From: Astrothelium macrocarpum
Taxonomy: Eukaryota > Ascomycota > Dothideomycetes > Trypetheliales > Trypetheliaceae
DNA: 64,000 nt
Assembly: GCA_021030915.1 (NCBI GenBank)
Contig: JAGEMR010000017.1
Coordinates: forward strand, 310,001-374,000
Direction of reading: 5' to 3'
Part shown: in pieces, positions 12,719 to 24,043 of the stretch
Position numbering within the stretch: position 1 is the first letter of the stretch
Layout: each line of letters begins with the position of its first letter
The notes under the pieces: generated by a model
What the model saw: the letters and a program-made list of their open reading frames with translations, nothing else
What the model was told of the DNA's origin: nothing
Database searches by the model: none
Made by a program: the position numbers and the translations under genes

Positions 12719-13112
12719 TCTTGAAGAGATTACCTACGCTGCTCGAACGGTGCTGCGGACCGATTGTCTGTAGCATGTCTGGGGGCCACTCAGGACGTGA
12801 ACGACTTGTGGACTGCCAAGATACAAGGTCTTGACGGAAGATATGACGGGTTCTTAATTGAGAGGAATGACATGGATCAGTAATAGAGATCGAAAGTGTA
12901 TCACAGTCTTTACCGATTAACATGAATGAAATCGATAGATCATACGCGGTCCTACCTTGCTATGTTATGTTGATATTGAATGCAAGTGCCAATTTCAAAT
13001 ACGGAGCATCGCAGAATCCATATTCTCCAGCCGGGCTCAAAGATAGGATTGACTTTTATTATCACAAGCTCACTAAAATAATCTACAAAACCTAGTACAG
13101 CTAGTACAACTC
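12719..13112. other. Convergent 3' intergenic
   Basis: 394 bp between two genes that end towards each other. It should carry both polyadenylation regions. No gene is visible. Confidence 0.5.
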
Positions 13113-14732
13113 CTACAACTCATCATGTTCATCAAACACCTCCTCCAACTCAACCTTCAACCCCTCAGGAGATTCATACAACTTCGGCTTGCCCTCACCT
13201 TGATCCTTGAAGTTCATGCCCGCAAAATCCACATTCTCTCCCTCCCCAGTAGCCCCCTTCACCTGCTCCGTCGACTCCTCCGCAACCTCCTGCATCAGCA
13301 CCTCCGGCAAATCAAGCTTCTTCCCCTCACCCATCCTCAGCGCATCAATCCAATCTTCCATGGCTTCACGCGTGAACTCCGCGCCCTCGTAGTGCTTCCA
13401 GAACAGCTTCTTCGCATTCACCAGCACGAGCTCAGGCTCTGGCGTCTCAGGGACCTTGAGGCCAAGAAGCTCGCGCAGAGGCGCGGCGGCGGGGTTGCTT
13501 GCAGGGACGGCGTAAAAGGGGAATAGCTTTGCCTTGCGTTCGGAGTGCTTGTGCGATACGGCTGCGAGGTTCCTGACGGCGTCCGACGCGGGTTCGGGGA
13601 GCTCGGCGGGATCTTTGGTGGCGTCGCCGGAGGTGCCTGGTTCGGCGGGGAGAAGGGCGAGGATGCAGAGGGTGGATTTGGGTTGAAGACATGCTTTGTT
13701 GAGATCGTTGCCGTGAGCTAGGATTGGAAGAGTGGGGATGTCGGGGACTTGGATGGGTTTTTGGGTGTCAGGTTCGACAACATTGGGGTCAGGAGATTCG
13801 GTAGCATTGGGGTTTTCTTCGATCGTCTCTGAAGCGGTTGCTGTACTGGTGTCTGATGCGTCTGCGGATTTGTGGGAGGAAGATGCAGCCGAGAAAGACG
13901 AGGAATCCTTCTTTGCCTTTTCGTCCGTCTTCTTGGAGTCTTTGCCTGACTTTTTGTCTGCCTTGGATTTTGCAGGAGCCGGATCAGGGTTTGGCGGGGC
14001 AATTTGGGAGAGGAAGTTGACTATGGCATCTTTCTCCAGCTCTCCATCATAGACGATGGGCTCCTTGTCACCTCCAGGCAAAAGCACCAAAGTCGGGAAT
14101 TTTTTGATGCCGAATGTTTCGACTACAGTCTTCTCCTTATCCCTGACTTGGGCAACGTTTACGCTCCCAAGAAAGTCAATTGCGACAGCTCTGAGTAGTG
14201 CGCTTGTAGTACCCTTCTCGGTGAAGAGCATTGCCCTGGCGGTGTCATTGCCGTCCTTCAAAGATTCTTCCAATGTCCTGTCTGTAATCTTGTGTACATG
14301 ATTGTTGATTTTGTCGACAACAGTCTCCACAATTGTCTTTGCGCTCCTCGCACCTTGATAATCTTCAACCATAGGTTTTCCAACTTTCTTAGAGGGTCTC
14401 ACAATCTTGAGGGTTGGAAAGCCCTGAACACCCATGCTTCCACAAAATGGCTTATTGTTTTCATCGTCACAATTGACTGCTGCTACTTTTGCCAAGCCTT
14501 TTAGTTTTTTGGCAGCTTTCTCATAAGCTGGCTTGAGATTCTGGCAGTGACCACACCACGGAGCGTAGAATTCGACGATCGATGTATGGTTGGACTTGGC
14601 AATGAGCTTATCATAGCTTTTCGCATCGACTTGCAAGACTGGAGAGTTTTTGGTGTAGAGACCATCAGCAGCAACTGGAGTCAAGAGCAGAAGCCACGAT
14701 ACGGCCAAAGCGATGGAGAGTGACGAGAACAT
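13113..14732 (-). CDS. ER protein disulfide isomerase with one CGHC site (Mpd1/P5-like)
   Basis: A single exon of 539 residues. Role: oxidises and rearranges disulfides of secretory proteins in the ER lumen. Seen: a signal peptide (1-22, LALAVSWLLLL-type core ending VAADG); a thioredoxin domain with WCGHC at 59-63 and the cis-Pro in GFPTLKI; a second thioredoxin fold without cysteines (FGIKKFPTLVLLPGG, about 210-225); a Lys/Ser/Asp-rich linker near 255-330; a less conserved third domain; and a C-terminal HDEL retrieval signal. One active site and the length resemble fungal Mpd1-like enzymes rather than classical two-site PDI. It shares a 277-bp divergent promoter with Vta1. Confidence 0.92.
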   Translation of the reverse strand: MFSSLSIALAVSWLLLLTPVAADGLYTKNSPVLQVDAKSYDKLIAKSNHTSIVEFYAPWCGHCQNLKPAYEKAAKKLKGLAKVAAVNCDDENNKPFCGSMGVQGFPTLKIVRPSKKVGKPMVEDYQGARSAKTIVETVVDKINNHVHKITDRTLEESLKDGNDTARAMLFTEKGTTSALLRAVAIDFLGSVNVAQVRDKEKTVVETFGIKKFPTLVLLPGGDKEPIVYDGELEKDAIVNFLSQIAPPNPDPAPAKSKADKKSGKDSKKTDEKAKKDSSSFSAASSSHKSADASDTSTATASETIEENPNATESPDPNVVEPDTQKPIQVPDIPTLPILAHGNDLNKACLQPKSTLCILALLPAEPGTSGDATKDPAELPEPASDAVRNLAAVSHKHSERKAKLFPFYAVPASNPAAAPLRELLGLKVPETPEPELVLVNAKKLFWKHYEGAEFTREAMEDWIDALRMGEGKKLDLPEVLMQEVAEESTEQVKGATGEGENVDFAGMNFKDQGEGKPKLYESPEGLKVELEEVFDEHDEL

Positions 14733-15009
14733 GGCGAAAAAAGCAAAGTATAAATGAGTGTTGTAAGTTCACGAGAACGTAGACATGTTCGCCTACCTTT
14801 CAACTACACAAGCTTTTCACGGGCTCACGGAGCGTCGAGCTGGAAATGCAAGGTGGCATCAACAATGTGGGGTAGACGCCGGAGACAGATGAAGCTTCAG
14901 AAGCGCGCGCCAAAATTGCATCACCAACAGCTGTGTTTCTAATAATCACCTTGCCTAGTGGTAAATTTTGATCCCAAAGTCGCCAAAAAGCTTCATTTTG
15001 TTGAACAAC
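14733..15009. promoter_or_regulatory. Divergent promoter between PDI and VTA1
   Basis: 277 bp separate the two start codons, so both transcription starts must lie here. No clear TATA element is visible for either side. Function inferred from position. Confidence 0.55.
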
Positions 15010-16393
15010 ATGGCTACAAACCTGCCCGAGAAGCTTAGGACCACCGAAATCTCCCGTTTTGCCCTTCGAGCCGCCCAACTAGAGAAATTCAAGCCCATCA
15101 TATCATACTGGTGTTCGTCTATTGACCGTGGTAGTGGAATTTTTGTACTGACATAGCACAGGCAACTATTGGATCGTCCAACAAATTCTTTCTCAAAGCC
15201 TACATACGCAAGACAATGACTGCCTGGTATATACAACAAATCTTATGGACAGGCTGGAGCAAGTAAAAGTAGAAAACACGACAAATGATGCTATCCAAGA
15301 CGACGTGGCCGCGCAGGCATACGTTGAACAGTTCGGTCTCGAAACATTTAATAGAGCTGATGCCGCAGTTCGTGCGGACAAAGCTTCAGCGTATGATCTG
15401 ACCCGGCCTGGCTTGGTAGCATTTGACTCGACCTGATTGTTTGATAGGCAGACAGCGGACACATTCAAAGCAGCAGCGACCTTTCTCGACCTCCTTCAGA
15501 TATTTGGACAACTTGATCCAGATCTCGCGGCCAAGTCAAAATTCGCCAAGTATCATGCGCTTCGAATAGCAAAGGCGATCAAAGCAGGAGAGGATCCCAA
15601 CCTTTCCAATCCAAAAGCCCCGCCAGCACCTACTGTCGAAGATGCAGTAGATGTGGATGCGGTCCAGCCGGATATCCAGGCAGTCAACGGAGATGCGTAT
15701 GGCATACAATCAATGCCCGGCTCAGAGGATGCTCCAGCTTTGCACGCAGGGGAAGCTGTGTCTTCTCCTGCGGTGTCTCCTGTAGTGGCACCAACAACCT
15801 CAGGTTCAGCAACAATATCTCCTTACCCAGGGCAGGCATCTCCAGGTGCACCTCCGGAGAAGGATCGGAGCAATTCTGTGGGCGGTGGCTATTTTCCAGA
15901 GGCACCTCCAACTTTTACGTCAGGTAACCTTGAACCGCACCTACCAACAGCCCCTGAGATACCTTCTGCACCTTCGGGTCTGGTTTCCCCACCTCCATCA
16001 GTGCCAGAAATAGACCCCTCGAGCTACTACAGCAGTACTCCTGCACCCGCCCCGGAATTCGCGCCTGCACCCTCATTACCACCTTCCATCCCCTCTGGAC
16101 CCTCGCAACCTCCAATGGCAGCCCACATCCCATCAGCGCCCTCCGCTCCACCTGTCCAATCACCACCACCGCCAGCAGTCGCTTATGCACATCCACCCCA
16201 AGCTCTTTCGCCACCCCAAGCTCTGCCTCCACCCCAAGCTTTGCCCTCAACTGCAGGTTACATAGTGGACGAGGAAGCCATCGCCAACTCACAAAAACAT
16301 GCTAGATGGGCCGTGTCAGCGCTTAATTTCGAGGATGTCGATACCGCTGTCAAGGAGTTGAGGATAGCTCTGCGTTCATTAGGAGCAACATGA
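15010..16393 (+). CDS. VTA1: Vta1, ESCRT-III / Vps4 cofactor
   Basis: Exons 15010-15112, 15162-15390 and 15448-16393 give 425 residues. Role: Vta1 (LIP5) binds ESCRT-III through its N-terminal MIT repeats and stimulates the AAA ATPase Vps4 through its C-terminal helical domain during multivesicular-body sorting. Seen: N-terminal helices with the family-typical YWCNYWIVQQIL (formed across intron 1), the second MIT-like repeat (ADTFKAAATFLDLLQIFG), a long Pro/Ala/Ser-rich linker (about 165-365), and a C-terminal VSL-type domain (QKHARWAVSALNFEDVDTAV). Intron 1 uses the less usual donor GTTCGT; it was chosen because it alone restores the conserved Cys and reading frame. The gene is intact. Confidence 0.92.
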
Positions 16394-16932
16394 ACGGAAG
16401 GAAAGCTGTGACGACACGATTATGGCGATCAAGAAGTTTGGCTTAGATACCATACCAAAGTAGAGTACGGAAGTCTCTCGCAGTCTGATGCGCGACAAGA
16501 TTCGCGGATAGCAACCGGGCTAAGCTCTTGCATTACCTCAAGAAAAGTCTGCTCGGAGCAGATGCTGCATAATATATCCAGAATATGCTGGTGTCAGCTC
16601 CGCGTGAGGGAGACGCAGTACCATCTAAGAAACTAATACGTTGATAGAAAATTCATTGCTGGTGGTAGTGATTATGGGTCTGGAACGTTAATCGACTGTG
16701 TAGAAGAATAGTCGGATGGAATTGAATCAAGAGACGAGAAAACATACGGCAATATTCTGCCTATATACTACAAGACAGCGCTTTTCCACCACAGAGACTT
16801 ATACAGAAACTAGCGGAATATCAAAAACAACTCCGGCAGTAGCAGTCCGCTGAGAAGACCACAATAATACATATACATTCAGAATCAATCGTGATCGACA
16901 TCATCTCAAGCCATCCTCAACCAACTCCCGCC
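16394..16932. other. Convergent 3' intergenic
   Basis: 539 bp between VTA1 and the LMBD1-like gene, both ending here. No gene is seen; expected to hold the two poly(A) regions. Confidence 0.5.
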
Positions 16933-18810
16933 TCACCAATTCGCACTCCTCTCCACATCATCCTCCTCCCTCCTCAGCTCCCCCTGCTCCGCATTCGTTC
17001 CGTAATCACCCCTCCTCCCAGGCTTCGTCCGCCCCACAATATCGTTCCACGTCGCACCAAACCTCCTCCCCGTACTCGCCAGCAACCCCTCCTCCTCTTC
17101 CTCCTCCAAATCCGCATCAACCTCCCTCATATCGACCTTTGGCGTCCTCACCAACGTCGTCACCACCACCACCAGATACACGCCCAAGAACACAAACTGC
17201 GCCCAGAAGTCCACAACCCCGAAGAACGGGAAATTCACATTCACGCGATTAATAAACGTGCTCACCACCGACGGCGTACACACATTGCGCGCAGCGGGGT
17301 TCTCCGCCAACTCCGAGCACGGACGAATCGCATCGCGGCGGTCCGCGCACGACGGCTGCGCGGTGCGCTCGTTGATGGGGAGATCGCAGTAGGTCTGCGG
17401 GCCGAAGGTGGCATACTGGGGCGCGACGAGCATGGCCATGCTGTAGTTGAGCGCGAGCACGACGAGGGTGAGCAGCACGGTGGCCATGAGGAGGGCCTGG
17501 GGGGAGGTGTGGGCGCGGCGGATGCGGAACAGCGTCAGCCACAGGAAGCGGATGCCGATGGTCGCGATGCCGACGATAGACGCGCAGAACAGCAGCAGCA
17601 TGAGCGCGAGGAAGAGGATGTAATCGATGGGGAAGACGCGCGAGCTCGCGACGAAGATGGAGTTGAGCGGCTGGAAGATGTTGACATGCCCGAGCACGTA
17701 GCCGCAGGATGTCTTGCAGATGGAGTTTTTGGCCTTGTCGATGGCTGTGATGAGCATCGAGATGAAGATCAGCACGCCGAGGATGAGCAGCAGGATGCCG
17801 CCGATGAGCTTGATGGGCCGGAAGATGGCGCCGAGTTTGTTCCAGGTCTTGATGAGCCAGGACTGGCCTTCGCCGCTGGCTTCGGCGGCGAGCCGCTCGC
17901 GTCGTATTAAGGTGCGCTCTTCGCGGATGAGCGCTTCGAGCTCGCGGCGGTCGCGTGAGTCGAGGCCGTTTTGGCGGCCTTCGTTGCGCATTTCGAGCTG
18001 TCGTTGGCGCTCGCGGTTTTGTTGGAGTTGGGAGGCGGTGTTGGCGGCGAGATCTGGTGCGGAGATGGATGGAGCGGATTTGATCATTGCTACGGGGAGC
18101 AGAGCAAGACCACTTGCGGTATATAGGCAGTATATTAGGGTCCCGATCAGCGTCAGGAGACCGATTGCGAAGGATATAGCTCGTTCACCACCTGGGCGAC
18201 TTTTAGAGACTGTTTCCTGGACCCCAGCAATCGTCATGAAATGTGTTGACTTACGATTTTCTGATAGTAGGTGCTTGAAATAATCCAAGTCAATTGGCTT
18301 CCCTTTCAGACCCCTTGCTGCAGGCACGAAGAAGCCGATGAGGAAGAGAATGATGCAAATAAGAATGAAAACCACGGTATATTTAAAAGCCCCCCATAGT
18401 CTCGAGGCAATTGTCTGATTTCCTTCTTCCGTTGCCACCTCATCATAGTCCTCGTAGAAGAAGTATGTAAAAGGGATAACCAGCAAACAGAGGACTGCAT
18501 CCAAGGAGTATAGTGTGTAGTACACAACTTGAAGTGTATATACGATGTTGTCAACTCTTTCGAGAGTAGCCCAATCCTTTTTACGACCTTGACTTGAAAG
18601 ACTTGTCGAGGAGACTAGAGCAATGTCGACGGGCATGAGAAGGACGGTGGCGAGCAGAGCTGTCATGGTGAAAATACACACAGTCGTGACCGAGGCTGCG
18701 CGATCTCTTGGTGTTTGATAGGTGTAGATGGTTACTGCTGCAATGGCAATGCAGAGTACGAAGGCAACGGCGTATGCCACCCATATTAGACCTGTCTGAA
18801 TGAGCGCCAT
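16933..18810 (-). CDS. LMBD1-type probable lysosomal cobalamin transporter
   Basis: Two exons (18810-18255 and 18191-16933) give 604 residues. Family: LMBR1/LMBD1, multi-span proteins of lysosome or vacuole; fungal members are annotated as probable cobalamin exporters by homology to human LMBD1, though their substrate in fungi is not established. Seen: N-terminal membrane segments (VAYAVAFVLCIAIAAVTIY and others), about nine to ten in all; a charged cytosolic loop at about 265-300 rich in Arg/Glu; and an acidic plus basic C-terminal tail. The 63-bp intron (18192-18254; GTAAGT...CCCAG) is a multiple of three without a stop, so an unspliced reading frame stays open and would add 21 residues; splicing gives the expected ENRGERAIS. 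The 3' half is clearly richer in G+C than the 5' half. Confidence 0.85.
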   Translation of the reverse strand: MALIQTGLIWVAYAVAFVLCIAIAAVTIYTYQTPRDRAASVTTVCIFTMTALLATVLLMPVDIALVSSTSLSSQGRKKDWATLERVDNIVYTLQVVYYTLYSLDAVLCLLVIPFTYFFYEDYDEVATEEGNQTIASRLWGAFKYTVVFILICIILFLIGFFVPAARGLKGKPIDLDYFKHLLSENRKSTHFMTIAGVQETVSKSRPGGERAISFAIGLLTLIGTLIYCLYTASGLALLPVAMIKSAPSISAPDLAANTASQLQQNRERQRQLEMRNEGRQNGLDSRDRRELEALIREERTLIRRERLAAEASGEGQSWLIKTWNKLGAIFRPIKLIGGILLLILGVLIFISMLITAIDKAKNSICKTSCGYVLGHVNIFQPLNSIFVASSRVFPIDYILFLALMLLLFCASIVGIATIGIRFLWLTLFRIRRAHTSPQALLMATVLLTLVVLALNYSMAMLVAPQYATFGPQTYCDLPINERTAQPSCADRRDAIRPCSELAENPAARNVCTPSVVSTFINRVNVNFPFFGVVDFWAQFVFLGVYLVVVVTTLVRTPKVDMREVDADLEEEEEEGLLASTGRRFGATWNDIVGRTKPGRRGDYGTNAEQGELRREEDDVERSANW

Positions 18811-19123
18811 CTTGGAGAGTTCTGGAGGCGACTCGGGCCGTGACTTGGTATTGAGAAGCTTGAGGTTTTGAAGCTTGCTAATGTATAGGCTTCAAGCTTT
18901 TCATCGTTGGCAAGGTAGTGAGTGAGGTCGAGATGGCAATCCAGGCAAGAGGGTACCAATGGAAGGGCGTCTTGGTTAGGTTGTTAGTTGTTAGCTATGA
19001 CGCAAGGCTGGATGTAGCTCTGATGGCTCCGATGACACGCTTGACTTAACGCGACTTTTTTGAAGCTCCCAATCCTTCATCGTGCTCTTTTGACCAAGTC
19101 GAGCGTGTCAATGTTAGCATGCA
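18811..19123. promoter_or_regulatory. Divergent promoter between LMBD1-like gene and CFT1
   Basis: 313 bp between two divergent start codons; both promoters must be here. Four ATGs cluster at 19111-19131; the one at 19124 is in frame with the conserved Cft1 N-terminus. Confidence 0.5.
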
Positions 19124-22100
19124 ATGCAATGCTATACTGAGTTAACGCCGCCGACCGCTGTCGAGCACTCGGTCGTCCTTCCTTTTACCTCTCCCAACGC
19201 TACGAACCTCATTGTTGCGAAAACTACCTTGCTCCAAATCTTCGAGCTCAAAGATGTCACCGAATTGTCACCAAGGCAAGCGGATGAAACGCAAGAGATC
19301 AACACAGTTGAAGGCGGATTAGATACCCAGCGTGCAGAACCAAAGACCAAGTTGTCACTTGTGAGCGAGCATACAGTATCTGGTGTAATAACATCATTGG
19401 CGCGGATCAATCTTCAAAATAGTAAGAGCGGAGGAAACGCATTGCTGGTGTCATTCCAAGACGCAAAACTCAGTCTCCTGGAATGGGATCCGGAATATCA
19501 TGGACTATCAACAATATCCGTACACTATTACGAGGGTGAAGACTTGCAAGGTGCTCCCTGGGCTCCCAGTCTTGGCAATTATCACAATTACTTAAAGGCA
19601 GACCCAAGCAGTAGATGTGCTGCATTGAAATTCGGAGCTCGTCACTTGGCGATCCTTCCCTTTCGTCAGGCCGGTGACGATCTCGTCGAGGATTTTGATT
19701 CTGATCTCGATGAACCTTCCGCGAGACCAAAGACCGACGCGACTACTGCGAATGGCAATGAAGAACATAAAACACCATATGCTGCATCATTTGTCTTGCC
19801 TTTGACCGCTTTGGATCCAGCTCTAGTCTTTCCCATTCACCTAGCTTTCTTGTACGAATACCGAGAGCCCACCTTTGGAATCATCTCAAGCTCAAAAGCA
19901 CCCTCATCCGCGCTTCTGGAGGAACGCAAGGACATCATCAACTACAACGTCTATACCCTCGACCTCGATCAACGCGCTTCCACCACTCTCCTTTCCGTCT
20001 CCGGTCTCCCATCAGACATATTCGAAGTCATCCCTCTACCACTTCCTGTTGGAGGAGCTTTGCTTATAGGAAGCAATGAATTCGTTCACGTCGATCAGGC
20101 TGGTAACACCAGTGCTGTAGCCGTTAACGAGTTCGCCCGGCAATCCTCTGCGTTTTCCATGAATGATCAGTCTAATCTTTCCCTGAAACTTGAAGGGTGT
20201 GTTGTTGAACAATTCGTCGCCGAAAATGGGGATACGCTTGTCATCTTGAACACTGGCGAGCTTGCCATTCTAAGCTTCAAGATTGATGGCAGATCTGTTT
20301 CAGGGCTGTCCGTCCATAAAGTGACGCCAGACCAGTCTGCATCTGTCTCAATGGCTCGTCCTTCATGTGTCTCCAGTCTTGGTCGCGGAAAGTTATTTGT
20401 CGGTAGCGAAGAAGGTGATTCTGTCGTTCTTGGTTGGTCTCATAAAGTCTCCCAAGTGACCCGGAAGCGGTCACATGCACAGATGCTGGAAGAAGATGAT
20501 GATATGGATTTCAACGAAGAAGATCTAGACGATCTTGACGATGACCTCTATGGCGGCAGTAATGGCAACGCGCCGAAACAGCAATCTTCCGCCTCAGCAG
20601 GTCCCATGGCACCGAGTAACTATCTGTTTAAAATCCATGATAGTCTAATCAACTTGGGTCCAGCATCCTCGGTAGCAGTTGGCAAAGGCCCTGTGTCGAA
20701 GGAACTTTCTGGAGACAACGCTACGGATCAGGTAAGATTTGACAGCGATTTGTTGGTTTCGACAGGTCGTGATCATGCTGGTGCGATCACAATATTGAGT
20801 CGTACAATTGGACCCGAGCTGTTGCGTGATCATAGAATTTTTGGAGCCAAAGCTTTGTGGACTGTATATGCTCGGGCTCCTACTCCAAAAGGCGTGCCAC
20901 AACCTGAAGATGGTCAATTGGATGCAGAAGCACAACTATCATCAGATTTAGACTACGCACGCTTCGTCATCATCTCAAAGCGCTCCGGGGATGGTGTCGA
21001 GGAGTCTACGGTGTTAAAGGTCACTGACACAGGTCTGGAAGAACTGAATGAAAGCGATTTCGAGGCCGATGCAGGTGCTACCGTCGAAGTCGGGACACTA
21101 GCAAAAGGCACAAGAATTGTGCAGGTTCTCAAGAGTGAAGTTAGGAGTTACAATCACGGTGAGTTTGTCCCTTTCTTTAAGTTTTCCGGTAAGCAAATTC
21201 TGCCTGAATCTTGGCTGTTATTTCTTATAGGAGAATCATCATCCATCTTTCAAACCTGTCTCTTCCCCGTCTCTCTTCTCGGACATACATGTTTCTTTAA
21301 GCACTGGCTGCCAACGCTAGACAGAAGTGGAATACTCAGCAGAGAAGGAAATACATGCCTTTTGAGTTTATTTCCTTGGCCCCAAACGTGTCACATATTC
21401 TCGGATTCCGTAGAAAAATGCCAGATCCTGTTACCTAAAGTTCAATTGAAGTCTTCGTCCAAAATTGCCAGCAAAGTAAATAGAATTTTGTGAATGCATG
21501 CTGACGCAAAATGACTGCATAGATTTCAATTTGGAGCAAATACTTCCTATTACAGACGAATCTTCAGATAGAGAGCTGAGGGTTGTTGGTGCAATGTTTG
21601 CAGATCCATATGTCCTGATCCGACGAGATGATATGCGCGTCACGATCCTCAAAGCAGACGATAGGGGCGAAATTGACGAACTTGACATGGATGAAACAAT
21701 CAACAATGACCAATGGGTTTCTGGTTGCCTATATCGTTCCGCAGCGTCCAATGACACAACCCTGGTCTGCCTCCTTAATGCACAAGGGAGCTTGAAGGTA
21801 AACCGTTTCTCATAAGGTCATCGTTGAATAATTTTAACATTTTTGTTAGATTTTCAGTATTCTTGACCTTACCAAACCGACTCATTCAGTTGAAAGTCTT
21901 AGCTATCTCTCACCGATTCTGGTTCCAGGTGAAATGCCTCGAAGAGCGGCTGCCCGTGAAGAACTTGCAGAGATCCTTGTGGCAGATCTAGGAGATTCCG
22001 CTGTCAAGTCTCCCCATCTTATTGTAAGTCTTCGGCGTACGTGTCTCCTTAGAATCCAACTTATATATTACAGGTACGCACATCTTGGGATGATGTGGTC

Positions 22101-24043
22101 ATTTACAAACCTTTCCATTTCCCTGAAAGCGATTCGGAACAAGCATTTACATCGAACTTGCGGTGGATCAAGTTGGATCATCCACTCATCACCAACTGGG
22201 AGGATACAGAGGATATCCCTTCTGAAGAAGAATCCCGATTGAAGCCTCTTGCAGATATTGGCGGCTATAGTGCTGTGTTCATTAAGGGCAAAACTTCGAA
22301 TTTGATTCTCAAAGAAGCATCAAGTGTTCCACGCATACTGGCACTGAGGATGTCAGGTCTTCAGGATCTGGCCACGTTCCACACTGCTCGATGCGAGGAG
22401 GGCTTTATATACGTTGGGCAAGGAGTAAGCGATTACGAAGATGAAGAGCTTTGCGATTGCTTACGAAAGTTTCTAGGGCAACTTATATGAGGCTCAGCTG
22501 CCGCGAGACACAAAGTATGGTCAAACGGGATGGGCTACCCGCAAACTCCTACTCGAACAAGACGTACTTGGACTATGCTTTCACGAGAAGCAGCGTATCT
22601 ATGCCGTCGGATCGAGCAAACCCGTCGAATTTCAATTATCAGAAGCCGATGCCTACAAAGAGTACAGCAAAGAAGGTATGAACTAAAAAGAAAAATGAAA
22701 AAAAAAAAAAAGGAATTAACCTCCTGTTTCTCCGTAGACGGTGAGACCCGCCCCAAGGTTGACCAAAGCAGTTTGAAGCTGTTAGATCCAACTACTTGGA
22801 CAATCGTCGATGAGTATGCTTTGCCAAGGATCATATGCCAAAACCCTTCAGTTTGCTTACAATCATCTAGCTATCCTTTACTTCCTTTCGAGACCATCAC
22901 TAGTATGCAATCGATGATGATAGAAATATCTGAGGCGACACATGAACGAAAAGAGCTCATCGTTGTTGCCACTACATTCGTTCGTGGCGAGGATCTCGCT
23001 ACGCGTGGTCGAGTATACATCTTCGACGTGCCCGATGTTGTGCCCGAACCTGGCCAACCAGAGACCAACAAGAAATTCAAGCTTTTTGCACAAGAGGAAG
23101 TCCAAGGTGCTGTGAGCGCTGTATCTTCAATTGGCTCTCAAGGCTGCTTTGCCTTGGCACAAGGTCAGAAGATAATGGTTCGAGGTATCAAAGAGGATGG
23201 CTTACTCACTCCCACGATTCTACCTGTCGCTTTCTTGGATGTGCAATGCTATACGACTGTCCTGAAAAACCTGCCTGGTACAGGCTACTGCTTAATCGGA
23301 GACGCGTTGAAGGGTGTGTGGTTCGCCGGCTACACCGTAAGTTCAAATCTTCGCAAGTCTATCGTGCACAACATCACAATCCTCACTCACAACCACCACA
23401 GGAGGAACCCTACCGCATGCTACCCTTCGGCAAAGGCCGCTCCCGCATGGAAACCATCGCCGCCGACTTCCTCCCCAACGACAAAAAACTCCACTTCGCC
23501 GTCGCCGACGCCAACTCTGATCTCCACGTGCTCCAATTCGATCCTGACCGTAAGTCCCACACCCCTCCCCGCCTCCTTCTTTCCCACACATACACAAACT
23601 AACCCACCACTCTCCCACCAACAGACCCAAGCTCCCTCTCCGGCCAACGCCTCCTCCAAAAATCCGCCTTCCACACCGGCCACTTCCCATCCAGCATGAC
23701 GCGCCTCACCACGGGCCGCCACTCCCTCCTGATCAGCGCGCGCACGGGCACGCTCGCGCACCTGACCTCGCTCAGCGAAGCGGCGTACCGCCGACTGGGC
23801 GCGCTGCAAACGGCGCTCACACCCTTGCTCGACCACGCCGCTGGGCTGAACCCGCGCGCGCATCGCTACCGCGACGCTGAGGGCGGGCGGGGGTTGGTGG
23901 TTGATGGGAATTTGGTCGCGAGGTTGTGGGAGCTGGGCAGTCAGCGGCGGATGGATGTGTTGGGTAGGTGTGGCGTTGAGGGGTGGGAGGTTAGGGAGGA
24001 TTTGTGGGGGGTGGGGAAGGGGGGGTTGGGGGGGTTGAGGTAG
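19124..24043 (+). CDS. CFT1: Cft1, CPSF160-like subunit of cleavage and polyadenylation factor
   Basis: Eight exons (19124-21158, 21523-21797, 21850-22023, 22074-22424, 22477-22675, 22738-23336, 23402-23549, 23625-24043) join with agreeing phases to 1,399 residues, the usual Cft1 length. Role: scaffold of the CPF/CPSF polymerase module that supports recognition of poly(A) signals and pre-mRNA 3' processing in the nucleus. Seen: the N-terminus MQCYTELTPPTAVEHS typical of fungal Cft1, WD-like beta-propeller sequence throughout, an acidic loop near residue 455-480, and CPSF_A-like C-terminal domain (GCFALAQGQKIMVRG, GYCLIGDALKGVWF). Most introns are 50-66 bp, but intron 1 is 364 bp and looks composite (see findings). 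The last exon is strongly G+C rich and ends in a glycine-rich tail. The gene is otherwise intact. Confidence 0.92.

Noticed and set aside
16891..17910. A 339-codon plus-strand frame
   Set aside because: It lies antisense to the LMBD1-like coding region; His/Arg/Pro- and then Asp/Glu-rich composition is that expected from the complement of G+C-rich coding sequence.
21159..21493. Extension of CFT1 exon 1 through the intron to a stop at 21491-21493
   Set aside because: The frame is open but would cut Cft1 in half; a standard GTGAGT donor at 21159 and acceptor at 21522 restore the family sequence in phase.
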